A DNA stretch of 64,000 nucleotides from Aestuariibaculum marinum (GTDB lineage Bacteria; Bacteroidota; Bacteroidia; Flavobacteriales; Flavobacteriaceae): the NCBI RefSeq assembly GCF_014596975.1, contig NZ_JACVXD010000001.1, positions 368,928 through 432,927 of the forward strand. Direction: 5' to 3'. A program made the position numbers and the translations under genes. The stretch's first letter is position 1, and the number at the start of each line of letters is the position of its first letter. Shown piece by piece: positions 24,251 to 34,039 of this stretch. Below the pieces are notes generated by a model that saw only the letters and a program-made list of their open reading frames with translations, did no database searches and was not told the DNA's origin.

Positions 24251-25774
24251 TTAATTAGTAATTATATTTAACATTTTTTCTGTGGCTTTAATTGCCGAAA
24301 CCGTTTGATCGGAATCTAAACCACGTGTTTTAAACTCATTTTTACCGTTTTTCCAGGTTATAATAGTTTCACACAAGGCATCAGAATGACTTCCTGGAGG
24401 TATTCTTACCGCATAATCTATTAAATCTGGAAGGTTTTCATCTCGCATCATATAGATTTTGCGAAGTGCATTCATAAACGCATCAAACTGACCATCACCA
24501 GAAGCAATTTCTTCGTATGTATCACCATCAATTGTAATGGAAACCGTTGTTGATGGTTTTAAGCCTTTAGCATGTGTTAAAACGTATGAATTAACCTTGG
24601 TATGCTCTTCATAGGAGTAACTATCTAAAACGTCCGATATGATATACGGAAGATCTTCCTTAGTAACCACTTCTTTTTTATCACCCAACTCGATAATACG
24701 TTGCGTAACTTTTTTTAAATCGTTATCGTTGAGCGATAGTCCTAATTCCTGTAAATTCTTTTGAATATTGGCTTTCCCTGAGGCTTTCCCTAGCGCATAT
24801 TTACGTGTTCTGCCAAAACGCTCAGGCATTAGGTCGCTAAAATAGAGATTCTTCTTGTTGTCGCCGTCTGCGTGAATTCCAGCAGTTTGTGTGAACACAT
24901 TAGCTCCAATTACCGGTTTGTTGGCAGGAATCATAATTCCTGAAAAGTTTTCTACCAGCTTGCTTACCGTGAATAACACCTTTTCGTTTACACCAATTTC
25001 AATAGTTGGCATAAAATCGTTTATCATAGCAATAGTACTCGCCATAGGTGCATTTCCTGCACGCTCGCCCATACCATTTACAGTTAAATGTAAACCATCG
25101 GCGCCTGCATTTAAAGCCGACATAACATTGGCTACACTTAAGTCGTAATCGTTGTGCGCATGGAAATCGAAATGTAAATCAGGATACTTTTCTTTGATTT
25201 CCTTTACAAACTCATAAGATTCTGGAGGCGTTAAAATTCCCAAGGTATCAGGTAGCATAATACGATCTACTTTTTGCGTACTTAAAAACTCTAAAAACTG
25301 AAAAACATAGTCTTTAGAATTACGCATACCATTACTCCAGTCTTCTAAATAAATATTGGTTTTTATGCCTTTTGAAGATGCTAAAGCAATGGTTTCTGAT
25401 ATCTCACTAAAATGCTGATCTGCTGTTTTTTTAAGCTGGTAAGTTAAATGATTTAATGAACCTTTGGTTAAAAGGTTTTGAACTACTGCTCCCGCTTCAA
25501 TCATCCAGTCGATAGACACGCCTTTATCGACAAATGTTAAGACTTCAACTTTATCTAAATAGTTGTTGTCCTTTGCCCATTTTGTTATGTTTTTAACTGC
25601 TTGAAATTCACCTTCAGATACTCTGGCCGAGGCTATTTCAATACGGTCAACTTTTAATTCTTCTAAAAGAAGTTTAGCGATGGTGAGTTTCTCTGAAGCA
25701 GAAAACGACACTCCCGAGGTTTGTTCACCATCGCGGAGTGTCGTATCCATTATTTCAATTCTTTTAGACGCCAT
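24251..25774 (-). CDS. leuA: 2-isopropylmalate synthase (LeuA/citramalate-synthase-like form)
   Basis: The 507-residue enzyme has an HMGL-type TIM barrel with the DTTLRDGEQTSGVSFSASEK signature at 10-29, the metal-binding HAHNDYDL (about 201-208) and NGMGERAGNAP, followed by a LeuA-type regulatory domain from about 375. The barrel sequence resembles CimA-like synthases. Its position between leuD and leuB argues for 2-isopropylmalate synthesis, the committed step, with leucine feedback at the C-terminus. It starts 3 bp after leuD. Confidence 0.9.
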   Translation of the reverse strand: MASKRIEIMDTTLRDGEQTSGVSFSASEKLTIAKLLLEELKVDRIEIASARVSEGEFQAVKNITKWAKDNNYLDKVEVLTFVDKGVSIDWMIEAGAVVQNLLTKGSLNHLTYQLKKTADQHFSEISETIALASSKGIKTNIYLEDWSNGMRNSKDYVFQFLEFLSTQKVDRIMLPDTLGILTPPESYEFVKEIKEKYPDLHFDFHAHNDYDLSVANVMSALNAGADGLHLTVNGMGERAGNAPMASTIAMINDFMPTIEIGVNEKVLFTVSKLVENFSGIMIPANKPVIGANVFTQTAGIHADGDNKKNLYFSDLMPERFGRTRKYALGKASGKANIQKNLQELGLSLNDNDLKKVTQRIIELGDKKEVVTKEDLPYIISDVLDSYSYEEHTKVNSYVLTHAKGLKPSTTVSITIDGDTYEEIASGDGQFDAFMNALRKIYMMRDENLPDLIDYAVRIPPGSHSDALCETIITWKNGKNEFKTRGLDSDQTVSAIKATEKMLNIITN

Positions 25775-25777
25775 GTA

Positions 25778-26374
25778 TTACAACGGTAAAGTTTCAGCGA
25801 ACGCTTCTATATCACCTTTCATGCTTTGTAAATAATCGATATCATCGAAACCATTTAGCATGTTTCCTTTTTTATAGCTATTGATATCAAAAGACTCTTG
25901 AGCACCAGTAGAAAGGATAGTTATTGTTTGCTCAGGTAGATTGATTTCGATTTCTGTTTTTGGGTCGTCATAAACCGCAGTAAAGATTTGCTCTAAAAAC
26001 TCTGGAGAAACCTGTACCGGTAACACCCCAATGTTTAAACAGTTGTTTTTAAAGATGTCAGCAAAGAAACTTGATACCACACAACGGAATCCGTAATCGT
26101 AAACCGCCCATGCAGCATGTTCTCTTGATGATCCAGAACCAAAATTCTTTCCTCCAACTAATATTTTTCCTGTGTAAATAGGATTATTTAAAACAAAATC
26201 TTCTTTTGGTGTATCATCACCATTATATCTCCAGTCACGGAATAAGTTATCTCCAAAACCTTCACGCTTTGTTGCTTTTAAGAAACGTGCCGGGATGATT
26301 TGATCGGTATCTACATTTTCTAACGGTAAAGGCACCGCTGTTGTTGTTAATATATTGAATTTATCGTAAGCCAT
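25778..26374 (-). CDS. leuD: 3-isopropylmalate dehydratase small subunit
   Basis: The 198-residue subunit carries the swivelling domain of the isopropylmalate isomerase: VPLPLENVDTDQIIPARFLK at the N-terminus and GGKNFGSGSSREHAAWAVYDYGFR near 73-96, the conserved substrate loop. It pairs with LeuC, encoded 55 bp upstream in the same operon. Confidence 0.97.
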   Translation of the reverse strand: MAYDKFNILTTTAVPLPLENVDTDQIIPARFLKATKREGFGDNLFRDWRYNGDDTPKEDFVLNNPIYTGKILVGGKNFGSGSSREHAAWAVYDYGFRCVVSSFFADIFKNNCLNIGVLPVQVSPEFLEQIFTAVYDDPKTEIEINLPEQTITILSTGAQESFDINSYKKGNMLNGFDDIDYLQSMKGDIEAFAETLPL

Positions 26375-26429
26375 TTTAATTTCTAATTTTTGTGTTTAAT
26401 CTTTGATTTAATAAATATTATTTCAACGA

Positions 26430-27824
26430 TTATAATAATTCTCTAGGATCGGTTACTACTCCTGTTACAGCTGCTGCTGCTGCCACTAAAGGAGATGCTA
26501 ATAAGGTTCTTGACCCAGGTCCCTGACGTCCTTCGAAATTTCTGTTAGACGTACTAACTGCATATTTTCCAGCAGGAATTTTATCGTCGTTCATTGCTAA
26601 ACACGCCGAGCATCCTGGCTGTCTTAAAGTAAATCCAGCTTCGGTAATAATATCTAAAATACCTTCTTCTTTAATTTTATCTTCAACTTCATGAGATCCA
26701 GGCACTAACCAGGCGGTTACATGATCAGCTTTTTTACGTCCTTTTACAATAGAAGCAAAGGCGCGGAAATCTTCAATACGACCGTTGGTACAACTTCCTA
26801 AAAACACATAGTCGATTTTCTTACCAACCATAGCATCATCTTCATGGTAGCCCATGTAATCAAGAGATTTTTTAAATGTTGCTACACCTCCTTCAACAGC
26901 TTCTGCAGTTGGAATGTGTTTAGAAATACCAATTCCCATACCTGGATTTGTTCCGTAGGTAATCATTGGTTCAATATCCTTAGCATCAATATTTATTTCT
27001 TTATCGAAAGATGCATTAGCATCAGTTTTTAAAGTTTTCCAGTAAGCAACAGCTTTATCCCACTCCTCTCCTTTTGGAGATAATGGTTTATCTTTTAAAT
27101 AATTGAACGTTGTGTCGTCAGGCGCAATCATACCACCACGAGCCCCCATCTCAATAGATAAGTTACAAACAGTCATACGGCCTTCCATAGTCATGTTTTC
27201 AAAAACATCACCAGCATATTCAACAAAATACCCTGTTGCACCTGATGTTGTTAATTGTGAAATGATATATAAAGCAACATCTTTAGGAGTCACCCCTTTG
27301 CTTAATTCGCCATTTACGTTGATACGCATTTTCTTTGGCTTAGGTTGCATAATACATTGTGTAGACAATACCATCTCTACCTCTGAAGTACCAATACCAA
27401 ACGCAATAGCACCAAACGCACCGTGTGTAGATGTATGTGAATCTCCACAAACAATAGTTGCCCCAGGGAATGTAATACCATTTTCTGGCCCTACAACGTG
27501 AACAATACCGTTCTTTTTGTGTCCTAATCCCCAGTGGCTAATACCGTATTCACTAGAATTTTCTTCTAATGCCTTTAATTGGTTAGCAGATAAGGGATCT
27601 TCTACCGGTAAATGCTGATTAATGGTTGGCGTGTTATGGTCTGCTGTAGCAAACGTACGCTCTGGGTATAATACTTTTAATCCTCTATTTTTTAACCCAA
27701 GAAATGCCACAGGACTTGTAACTTCATGAATAAAATGACGGTCTATAAAAAACACATCCGGACCACCATCAATTTTCCTTACAACATGTGAATCCCATAC
27801 TTTGTCAAACAATGTCTTGCTCAT
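26430..27824 (-). CDS. leuC: 3-isopropylmalate dehydratase large subunit
   Basis: The 464-residue aconitase-like subunit begins [15 protein letters not shown] and holds the three 4Fe-4S cysteines, in [18 protein letters not shown] context, GSCTNGR, and [10 protein letters not shown]. With LeuD it isomerises 2- to 3-isopropylmalate. It is the first structural gene of the operon and is preceded by a candidate leucine-rich leader ORF and hairpin. Confidence 0.97.
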   Translation of the reverse strand: MSKTLFDKVWDSHVVRKIDGGPDVFFIDRHFIHEVTSPVAFLGLKNRGLKVLYPERTFATADHNTPTINQHLPVEDPLSANQLKALEENSSEYGISHWGLGHKKNGIVHVVGPENGITFPGATIVCGDSHTSTHGAFGAIAFGIGTSEVEMVLSTQCIMQPKPKKMRINVNGELSKGVTPKDVALYIISQLTTSGATGYFVEYAGDVFENMTMEGRMTVCNLSIEMGARGGMIAPDDTTFNYLKDKPLSPKGEEWDKAVAYWKTLKTDANASFDKEINIDAKDIEPMITYGTNPGMGIGISKHIPTAEAVEGGVATFKKSLDYMGYHEDDAMVGKKIDYVFLGSCTNGRIEDFRAFASIVKGRKKADHVTAWLVPGSHEVEDKIKEEGILDIITEAGFTLRQPGCSACLAMNDDKIPAGKYAVSTSNRNFEGRQGPGSRTLLASPLVAAAAAVTGVVTDPRELL

Positions 27825-27867
27825 AATAATATATCTCTAATTTTAGTTTTAAATCTTAGTGAATGTA

Positions 27868-27893
27868 TTGGTTAATGAAGTTCAATTAACCAA
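27868..27893 (-). promoter_or_regulatory. Hairpin overlapping the leu leader stop codon
   Basis: Arms TTGGTTAAT (27868-27876) and ATTAACCAA (27885-27893) form a perfect 9-bp stem with an 8-base loop. In the minus-strand transcript the 5' arm covers the last Leu, Val and Asn codons of the leader ORF. There is no T run after it, so it is not a standard intrinsic terminator; it could be an anti- or pre-structure in a leader. Confidence 0.55.
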
Positions 27894-27932
27894 GGCAGAC
27901 AAAGTTAATAAATACTCTAATTTTTTCAGCAT
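27882..27932 (-). CDS. Candidate leucine-rich leader peptide of the leu operon
   Basis: A 16-codon ORF reads MLKKLEYLLTLSALVN, with six Leu codons (CTG, TTA x3, TTG x2) and its stop 57 bp before leuC. It lies on the operon strand in otherwise non-coding DNA, and its 3' end is part of a 9-bp hairpin. This arrangement fits ribosome-stalling control by leucyl-tRNA charging. No U-tract terminator is seen, so the mechanism would not be textbook attenuation. Confidence 0.5.
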   Translation of the reverse strand: MLKKLEYLLTLSALVN

Positions 27933-28059
27933 TTACTAAAACATATGGCACATGCTTGTGATATTTTTATAGGATTATTAGCGAAGCTGAAAAAAATCGA
28001 TAATTTTTTAACGGAATCGCAAAATTGCTTGGAAATTTTAAAGCTCTATTTTAGGTAAA

Positions 28060-28446
28060 TTACTTCAACCTGTCTACTACGTATTCTACTTCGGTCTTTC
28101 CGTGAGGTTTTGCTTTACCATCTGGCCCCAAATTCACCATAACAATACTTGAAATGGTAATAATGGTTTCATGGGTCATTTTGTTACGAACCTCACAACT
28201 TAACACCAAAGAAGCCTTACCAAATTTAACCACTTCCATACCTATTTCGACGATATCACCCTGCTTTGCTGAGGCCTTGAAATCTATTTCACTCATATAC
28301 TTGGTAACCACTTTCTGGTTTTCAAGTTGTATGATGGTATATAAAGCAGCCTCCTCATCTATCCATTCTAAAAGACGTCCTCCAAATAAAGTACCATTAG
28401 CGTTTAAATCTTCGGGCTTAACCCATTTTCTGGTGTGGAATTTCAT
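28060..28446 (-). CDS. Acyl-CoA thioesterase, hot-dog fold
   Basis: The 128-residue protein has the hot-dog pattern of YciA/BFIT-type thioesterases: PEDLNANGTLFGGRLLEWIDEEAAL (about 11-35) with the catalytic Asp/Glu region, and EIDFKASAKQGDIVEIGMEVVKFGKASL. It hydrolyses acyl-CoA to free acid and CoA; chain length is unknown. It is in the same direction as the DUF72 gene 17 bp upstream and is probably co-transcribed with it. Confidence 0.88.
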   Translation of the reverse strand: MKFHTRKWVKPEDLNANGTLFGGRLLEWIDEEAALYTIIQLENQKVVTKYMSEIDFKASAKQGDIVEIGMEVVKFGKASLVLSCEVRNKMTHETIITISSIVMVNLGPDGKAKPHGKTEVEYVVDRLK

Positions 28447-28463
28447 AATAATGTTTTTATTAA

Positions 28464-29351
28464 TTAAAACAACGACGGTTGCTCGTCATCGTTTGGTATT
28501 TTTAATTTATATCCTAATTCTGAATTCAGCTTTTTTATAAAGTAAGCCGATAATAATGGGGACTCTTTTTCAATATTTTGATGGATAAAAAAGTCTATTT
28601 CTTTTACGCCTTGCTCAGACCAGAGTCTTATCCGCTCTATCCAATCATCCAAACGCGTATAATCGCTATGGTGATTAGCACCAACATAGCGCACAAAAGC
28701 TGTGGCATTGGTTAAGCGCATATGCATTAGATCCCGCCTTCCTGCTGTGTCTACAATAATATTGGAAACATCGTTGGCTTCTAGCAGCTGATACAATTCT
28801 TCTGCAACAGATGCATCATTATACCAGTCGGTATGCCTGAACTCCATAGCCAAAGGCATTTCCTTAGGCCATGATTCTGCAAATTTCACGACTCTATCAA
28901 AATCTTTCGGCGAAAAATTATTATGCATCTGTAAAAATATGGTTCCTAGCTTTTCCTTTAGGTTGGCAGCGTTATTCAAATAATGATTAACCACATCTGT
29001 GGTTTCCTGCAATCGCTTCCAATGGCTAATTTCCTGATTTAATTTTGGGAAGAACTTAAAATTTTCAGGCGTTTTTTTATACCAGGTTTCAAATTGTTCG
29101 GCTGGAAAAATTCTGTAAAAAGTAGCATTTAACTCAATTGAATTAAATTGTGATGAATAATATACCAATTCATCTTTCGTGCCACGCGGATAAAACCCTT
29201 TTAAATCTGCTCTGTTCCATTTGGCACAACCCACATAAATTTCAGGAACATTATCATCTTTAAATTTATTTAAATTCTTTATTGTATCCGGGTGATCTGC
29301 CGGTAATGAAAAATCTATATTTTGCGGATTATCTACGCTTCCAAACTTCAT
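28464..29351 (-). CDS. DUF72 (YecE-like) protein
   Basis: The 295-residue soluble protein has the TIM-barrel-like pattern of DUF72: IYVGCAKWNRADLKGFYPRGTKDELVYYSSQFNSIELNATFYR near 38-80 and later FKFFPKLNQEISHWKRL, MAMEFRH-type and YVRYVGANHHSDY-like segments. No enzymatic role is established for the family. It is followed by the thioesterase gene after 17 bp. Confidence 0.9.
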   Translation of the reverse strand: MKFGSVDNPQNIDFSLPADHPDTIKNLNKFKDDNVPEIYVGCAKWNRADLKGFYPRGTKDELVYYSSQFNSIELNATFYRIFPAEQFETWYKKTPENFKFFPKLNQEISHWKRLQETTDVVNHYLNNAANLKEKLGTIFLQMHNNFSPKDFDRVVKFAESWPKEMPLAMEFRHTDWYNDASVAEELYQLLEANDVSNIIVDTAGRRDLMHMRLTNATAFVRYVGANHHSDYTRLDDWIERIRLWSEQGVKEIDFFIHQNIEKESPLLSAYFIKKLNSELGYKLKIPNDDEQPSLF

Positions 29352-29481
29352 TTATTTCTTCTTAATTCAATTTTGGAATAAAGATAAAAATATGATTTGT
29401 TAATAAAGTCGTTAACAATTATAATTTTTCACGACCAATTGCGCTTTTTAATTCTATAATTTTAGTAAAACTCTTATAATT

Positions 29482-29898
29482 ATGGATAATAGACAGCTTA
29501 ACTTAACAAAGATTCGTCCTGAATTTAAAACAACTACCATTAACGACAATATGAGTAGTGACGAACGTTTTCAGAATTTAGTATTGCGACCTATTGTTAA
29601 ATTTCAGAACAATTTATTGAATGAAGTTTTTTTAAATTATGTGAGCAAGCACAAAAATGTATTCTACAGCTTAACCATTGAAAAGCGTATTGATTACATT
29701 GAAAATGCTATAATTAAAGATATGAAATTTAGAAATTCTTTAAAAGGTATGATTATTGGCATGTTTACGGTTGAGGAGTATATAAATTACATTCAAAACT
29801 CATCGGCACTAAATAAACGTATGATGAATCTTGTAAAACAGCGATTAATCGATAATGTACAGCTTTTTGAAAAACCCGAGATTCTTAAAGCGATTTAA
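29482..29898 (+). CDS. Conserved Flavobacteria protein of unknown function (138 aa)
   Basis: A soluble, mostly helical protein without a signal peptide. Conserved-looking strings are ERFQNLVLRPIVKFQNNLL (30-48), IEKRIDYIENAI, FRNSLKGMIIGMFTVEEYINYIQNSSALNKRMMN (about 82-115). I recall similar proteins in Flavobacteriaceae, sometimes labelled glyoxalase, but no glyoxalase motif is visible. It converges with the DUF2461 gene and overlaps its end by 4 bp. Confidence 0.7.
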   Translation: MDNRQLNLTKIRPEFKTTTINDNMSSDERFQNLVLRPIVKFQNNLLNEVFLNYVSKHKNVFYSLTIEKRIDYIENAIIKDMKFRNSLKGMIIGMFTVEEYINYIQNSSALNKRMMNLVKQRLIDNVQLFEKPEILKAI

Positions 29899-30569
29899 AG
29901 CAAACTTTCCCCGTTTAAATTAGTAGTAAGCACATCGCTCATATAATCAAAATATGGGCGAATTGCTTTAAATGCCATATTTACATCATCAATAAAACCA
30001 GCATCTAAAACCTGAGCATCGGTATATTTTTTTATAAAGATGTATTGTTTTTTCTTAATTAGGTCGATGTTTTCATGGTCTTTACTGAAACCCTTGGGCG
30101 CTGTTTTTACTTCATCTCCAACAAGGTCGCCCCAAATAGATTTAAAGGTTTTATTATTTAAAATATCTCTCATTTCACTGGCATCTACTTCAAATTCTTT
30201 TCGAATTCGAAGCAGGTCGGCTGGCTCAGGTTGCCAGAATCCTGTAGCAATAAAACTTTCATTACCGGGTTGAATATGTATGTAGTAACCACCTCGTAAC
30301 TGCGGTTTAACCCGGTGAAAAGTCCCTCCAAAATGTGTTTTATAAGGTAATTTATTTTTAGAAAAACGAACGTCACGATAAATCCGAAAAATTTTAAGTT
30401 TGTCAATGTCATCGTGGTTTTTTAAATCTTCTAAAACACTATTGTAAAAGCTTTTGATATCCTTTTCTATGGATTTAAATTCTTTCTTATGCTCATTAAA
30501 CCAGTCTCTGTTATTATTTTGCTCTAACTGTTGAAAAAAATTAAATACAGTTTCTGGTACGACTTTCAT
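29895..30569 (-). CDS. DUF2461 (TIGR02453) family protein
   Basis: The 224-residue cytoplasmic protein begins PETVFNFFQQLEQNNNRDWFNEHKKEF, the family hallmark, followed by KIFRIYRDVRFSKNKLPYKTHFGGTF and GGYYIHIQPGNESFIATGFWQPEP. The function of this family is unknown. Its gene is downstream of the TruA-like gene on the same strand, at 46 bp. Confidence 0.9.
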   Translation of the reverse strand: MKVVPETVFNFFQQLEQNNNRDWFNEHKKEFKSIEKDIKSFYNSVLEDLKNHDDIDKLKIFRIYRDVRFSKNKLPYKTHFGGTFHRVKPQLRGGYYIHIQPGNESFIATGFWQPEPADLLRIRKEFEVDASEMRDILNNKTFKSIWGDLVGDEVKTAPKGFSKDHENIDLIKKKQYIFIKKYTDAQVLDAGFIDDVNMAFKAIRPYFDYMSDVLTTNLNGESLL

Positions 30570-30615
30570 ATGAGTTATTTTAAAAATTTAAATCTAAGTT
30601 ACAAAAGCCTATTGG

Positions 30616-31395
30616 TTATTCAAACTCTATATGATTAAGAATTAAACCGGATGCCGGAGCAATATATTCCATTTTAACAAATACATCCTGCTGCAGACTA
30701 TGTTTTATATCTTCTAGGGTTAATTTGCCTTTACCTAAATCGATTAAAGTCCCCATCATTAAACGGATTTGGTTTCGCATAAAGCCTTTTCCTTTTACCC
30801 GAAGTACATAAGATTCTTTTGGAAAATAATTCGCTGTATAAATATCATTTTCAACAATCTCACAGGTAATAATCTCACGGTTGTATATCCCATTATCGGT
30901 AGGCTTAAAGCAGTAGGATTTGAAATAATGTTCTCCTTGGAACAATTTAGCACCTTCCTTCATTAATTCGATATCCAAATCATCGAGAATCGTTGTCATA
31001 ATCGGAGCGCAAAACGGATGACATTTTTCACCAAACGTAAATAAATACAGGTATTCCTTTATTTTAGAATGATTAATAATATTAAACTTAGCATCAACTT
31101 CTTTGATATCTAAAGCCCGAATATCCTGAGGTAGATTATAATTAAACAATCCTAAAAATTCCTGCATATCCTCTAAGGGTTCCGATAAAAATAATTCAAA
31201 TGCAGCACATTCTGCCGACACCATTGCATCGGTTCTTCCTGAACTTAAACTTTTAAACCGTTTTCCGTCTAAAATAAAATTCAAAGTACGATCTACCATT
31301 AAATGCAAAGTTTTAACATCAGGTTGCTTTTGCCAACCATGAAACCGATAGCCCAAATATTGAATGGTGATTAGGTAAAAATATTTTTTCATCAC
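30616..31395 (-). CDS. TruA-family tRNA pseudouridine synthase (divergent)
   Basis: The 259-residue protein has the TruA layout: YLITIQYLGYRFHGWQKQP at the N-terminus and SSGRTDAMVSA with the catalytic Asp near residue 54. It ends with RNQIRLMMGTLIDLGKGKL. TruA converts uridines 38-40 of tRNA anticodon arms to pseudouridine. Here the usual GRTDAGVHA reads GRTDAMVSA and the enzyme carries several atypical segments, so it may be a paralogue with another RNA target. Confidence 0.82.
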   Translation of the reverse strand: MMKKYFYLITIQYLGYRFHGWQKQPDVKTLHLMVDRTLNFILDGKRFKSLSSGRTDAMVSAECAAFELFLSEPLEDMQEFLGLFNYNLPQDIRALDIKEVDAKFNIINHSKIKEYLYLFTFGEKCHPFCAPIMTTILDDLDIELMKEGAKLFQGEHYFKSYCFKPTDNGIYNREIITCEIVENDIYTANYFPKESYVLRVKGKGFMRNQIRLMMGTLIDLGKGKLTLEDIKHSLQQDVFVKMEYIAPASGLILNHIEFE

Positions 31396-31492
31396 TATGT
31401 TTAATCCGCGGGCAAAGTAAACTTATTTTATCAGTTATGACAAAATTTTTATAAATTGTATAGTATAATTACTAACTAACAAACCGATTATT

Positions 31493-31909
31493 ATGACAAG
31501 TTTAAAAGAAAAGCCACCGTTTTGGTTTTGGGTTGTGAGTGTTATTGCTCTTTTATGGAATATTATGGGGGTTGATCAATACATAGGTCAAGCCTACAAA
31601 ACAGACAGATGGAAAGCATCTATGACAACAGAACAAATTGAATTAGCCTCCACACTACCTTCCTGGTTAACCGCTGCTTTTGCGATTGCAGTTTTCACTG
31701 CAGCCATAGGTAGTTTAGGCTTGTTGCTGAGAAAAAAATGGGCGTATTCATTATTACTCATTTCATTTGTAGCTGTTATTATTCAAATGGGGTATTTTCT
31801 ATTCTCAGGGCATTCAGATAATTTAGGAATGACCATTAGCATTATAGTATTTGCCGCTTTTTTGGTTTGGTTCTCAAAGAAAGCCGTTTCAAAACGTTGG
31901 ATTACTTAA
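31493..31909 (+). CDS. Four-helix membrane protein of unknown function
   Basis: The 138-residue product has four hydrophobic segments (about 10-25, 55-80, 85-105 and 110-128). Similar Bacteroidetes proteins are sometimes called sugar transporters, but nothing in the sequence supports that. The gene is monocistronic, ending at a terminator 3' of the stop. Confidence 0.7.
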   Translation: MTSLKEKPPFWFWVVSVIALLWNIMGVDQYIGQAYKTDRWKASMTTEQIELASTLPSWLTAAFAIAVFTAAIGSLGLLLRKKWAYSLLLISFVAVIIQMGYFLFSGHSDNLGMTISIIVFAAFLVWFSKKAVSKRWIT

Positions 31910-31920
31910 AAAAACTTACA

Positions 31921-31953
31921 AAAAAAGCCTCTGATTAGTTCTGAGGCTTTTTT
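31921..31953. terminator. Bidirectional terminator between membrane protein gene and hisIE
   Basis: AAAAAAGCCTC (31921-31931) pairs perfectly with GAGGCTTTTTT (31943-31953) across an 11-base loop. It lies between convergent genes and ends the his operon on the minus strand. Confidence 0.9.
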
Positions 31954-31956
31954 AAT

Positions 31957-32550
31957 TTATTTGTGTCTGCTTTTTAATTCGGTTTCAATATCTTTTAAAG
32001 TGAATCCTTTAGCTTGCAACAACATGAGGTAATGAAACAATAAATCTGCCGATTCATATAAGAATAATTCATCATTATTATCCATAGCTTCAATTACTGT
32101 CTCCACAGCCTCCTCTCCTACTTTTTGCGCAACTTTATTAATACCTTTTGAAAATAAACTTGCTACATAAGATTTGCTAGTATCCTTATTTTCAACGCGC
32201 TCTTTAATAACCTCTTCCAAAGTTGAAAAGAATCCGTAAGAAGACTGATTTTCTTCTCCCCAACAGTTATCTGTTCCTTTGTGACAAGTTGGCCCGGCAG
32301 GATTCACTTGAATCAACAAGGTATCATTGTCACAGTCATTTTTAATAGAAACCAAGTTTAAAAAGTTACCACTTTCCTCACCTTTAGTCCATAAACGTTG
32401 TTTACTTCTACTGAAAAAGGTTACTTTTTTTGTTTCTAAAGTTTTCTGATAAGCATCCTCATTCATATACCCCAACATCAACACGGTTTTTGTTGTGGCA
32501 TCCTGAATAATAGCTGGAACAAGTCCGTTATCGTCATATTTTATAGTCAT
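31957..32550 (-). CDS. hisIE: Phosphoribosyl-AMP cyclohydrolase/phosphoribosyl-ATP pyrophosphatase
   Basis: The 197-residue fusion has the HisI cyclohydrolase domain (about 1-105, with [16 protein letters not shown] and [10 protein letters not shown] metal ligands) and the HisE pyrophosphatase domain (about 110-197, [13 protein letters not shown]). It performs the second and third steps of histidine synthesis. It overlaps hisF by 4 bp (ATGA-type) and is the last gene of the operon. Confidence 0.97.
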   Translation of the reverse strand: MTIKYDDNGLVPAIIQDATTKTVLMLGYMNEDAYQKTLETKKVTFFSRSKQRLWTKGEESGNFLNLVSIKNDCDNDTLLIQVNPAGPTCHKGTDNCWGEENQSSYGFFSTLEEVIKERVENKDTSKSYVASLFSKGINKVAQKVGEEAVETVIEAMDNNDELFLYESADLLFHYLMLLQAKGFTLKDIETELKSRHK

Positions 32551-33302
32551 AATCGTACTTCTATATTATGTTCTTTTAATTCTTTTTTTAATTCCGGGAT
32601 TGGGATCTCACCAAAGTGAAACACACTGGCAGCCAAAGCAGCATCCGCTTTTCCTTCAATAAACGTATCAACAAAATGCTGTACATTACCAGCGCCTCCA
32701 GAAGCAATAATCGGAATGTTTAATTCCTCTGAAAGTTTAGCTAAAGCTTCATTTGCAAATCCGTTTTTGGTACCGTCGTGATCCATAGAAGTAAATAAAA
32801 TTTCACCAGCGCCGCGGTCTTCAACCTCTTTAGCCCATTCAAATAAATCGATATCTGTTGGGATACTCCCGCCGGCCAAATGTACTTTCCAATTCCCGTC
32901 AATCTGCTTAGCATCAATCGCTACTACGACGCATTGGCTCCCGAATTTATCGGCTAATTCATTAACCAGTTCCGGGCGTTTAACTGCTGAAGAGTTGATA
33001 GAGACCTTATCTGCACCACACTGAAGCAAAGCATCTACGTGTTCTACCGAAGAAATTCCACCACCAACGGTAAATGGAATATTTACTTGTTCGGCAACAC
33101 GCAACACCATATCTAAGGTTGTTGCACGACCTTCTAAAGTAGCTGCAATATCTAAAAACACCAATTCATCAGCTCCAACTTCGGCATATTGTTTCGCTAA
33201 TTCTACCGGATCTCCCGCATCGCGTAAATCGACGAAATTTACACCTTTTACAGTGCGTCCGTTTTTAATATCTAAGCAAGGAACTATTCGTTTTGTTAGC
33301 AT
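32547..33302 (-). CDS. hisF: Imidazole glycerol phosphate synthase, cyclase subunit
   Basis: The 251-residue TIM barrel starts [21 protein letters not shown], with the catalytic Asp11, and has VVVAIDAK carrying the second catalytic Asp near 130. The phosphate-binding loops are GGGISS and ASGGAG. With HisH it makes imidazole glycerol phosphate and AICAR. It starts 1 bp after hisA. Confidence 0.97.
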   Translation of the reverse strand: MLTKRIVPCLDIKNGRTVKGVNFVDLRDAGDPVELAKQYAEVGADELVFLDIAATLEGRATTLDMVLRVAEQVNIPFTVGGGISSVEHVDALLQCGADKVSINSSAVKRPELVNELADKFGSQCVVVAIDAKQIDGNWKVHLAGGSIPTDIDLFEWAKEVEDRGAGEILFTSMDHDGTKNGFANEALAKLSEELNIPIIASGGAGNVQHFVDTFIEGKADAALAASVFHFGEIPIPELKKELKEHNIEVRL

Positions 33303-33303
33303 A

Positions 33304-34038
33304 CTATATAAATTTTTCGAGTTGTTTTAAGGTGATTCTGTTTTCGTAAATCGCCTTACCAATAATAACACCTTCGCAACCCAATTCTTTTAAAACCGGC
33401 AATTCATCAATAATTGAAATACCTCCTGAAGCAATTAATTTCACTGATTGACCGTTACTCGCGCTTGAACATTCAGCAATAATTTCTTTATATAAATCTA
33501 CTGAAGGCCCTTGTAGCATACCATCTTTGGAAATATCTGTACAAATCACATATTGAATGCCCTTTTTCTGATAACCTTTTATAAAAGGAATCAGCTCTTC
33601 CTGACTATCTTCCTGCCATCCGCTAATCGCTATTTTTCCCGCATTACTGTCGGCACCCAGAATAATTTTTTCAAATCCGTATTTTGAAATCCAACCTTCA
33701 AAAGTCTTAGCGTCTTTTACAGCAATACTGCCTCCTGTAATTTGTCGGGCTCCTGAATTAAAGGCAATGTGTAAATCTTCATTAGTTTTTAATCCGCCGC
33801 CAAAATCTACCTTTAGCTTAGTTTTTGATGCAATCTGCTCCAAAACCTTGTAATTAACAATATGCTGCGCCTTTGCGCCATCTAAATCAACTAAATGCAA
33901 ATACTGAATACCTGCATCTTCAAACATTTTAGCAACTTCTAACGGATTCTCGTTGTACACTTTTTTTGTGTCGTAATCACCTTTGGTTAGACGGACACAT
34001 TTCCCATCTATAATATCTATGGCTGGTATAATTCTCAT
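33304..34038 (-). CDS. hisA: ProFAR isomerase (HisA)
   Basis: The 244-residue TIM barrel starts [17 protein letters not shown] with the catalytic Asp8. A second Asp lies in [14 protein letters not shown], near 132-138 of the family numbering. It isomerises ProFAR to PRFAR, the HisFH substrate. One-base spacing to hisH and hisF indicates tight operon packing. Confidence 0.97.
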   Translation of the reverse strand: MRIIPAIDIIDGKCVRLTKGDYDTKKVYNENPLEVAKMFEDAGIQYLHLVDLDGAKAQHIVNYKVLEQIASKTKLKVDFGGGLKTNEDLHIAFNSGARQITGGSIAVKDAKTFEGWISKYGFEKIILGADSNAGKIAISGWQEDSQEELIPFIKGYQKKGIQYVICTDISKDGMLQGPSVDLYKEIIAECSSASNGQSVKLIASGGISIIDELPVLKELGCEGVIIGKAIYENRITLKQLEKFI

Positions 34039-34039
34039 G

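Noticed and set aside
27103..27501. A 132-codon plus-strand ORF inside leuC
   Set aside because: It is antisense to a well-conserved enzyme and its composition mirrors the leuC codon pattern.
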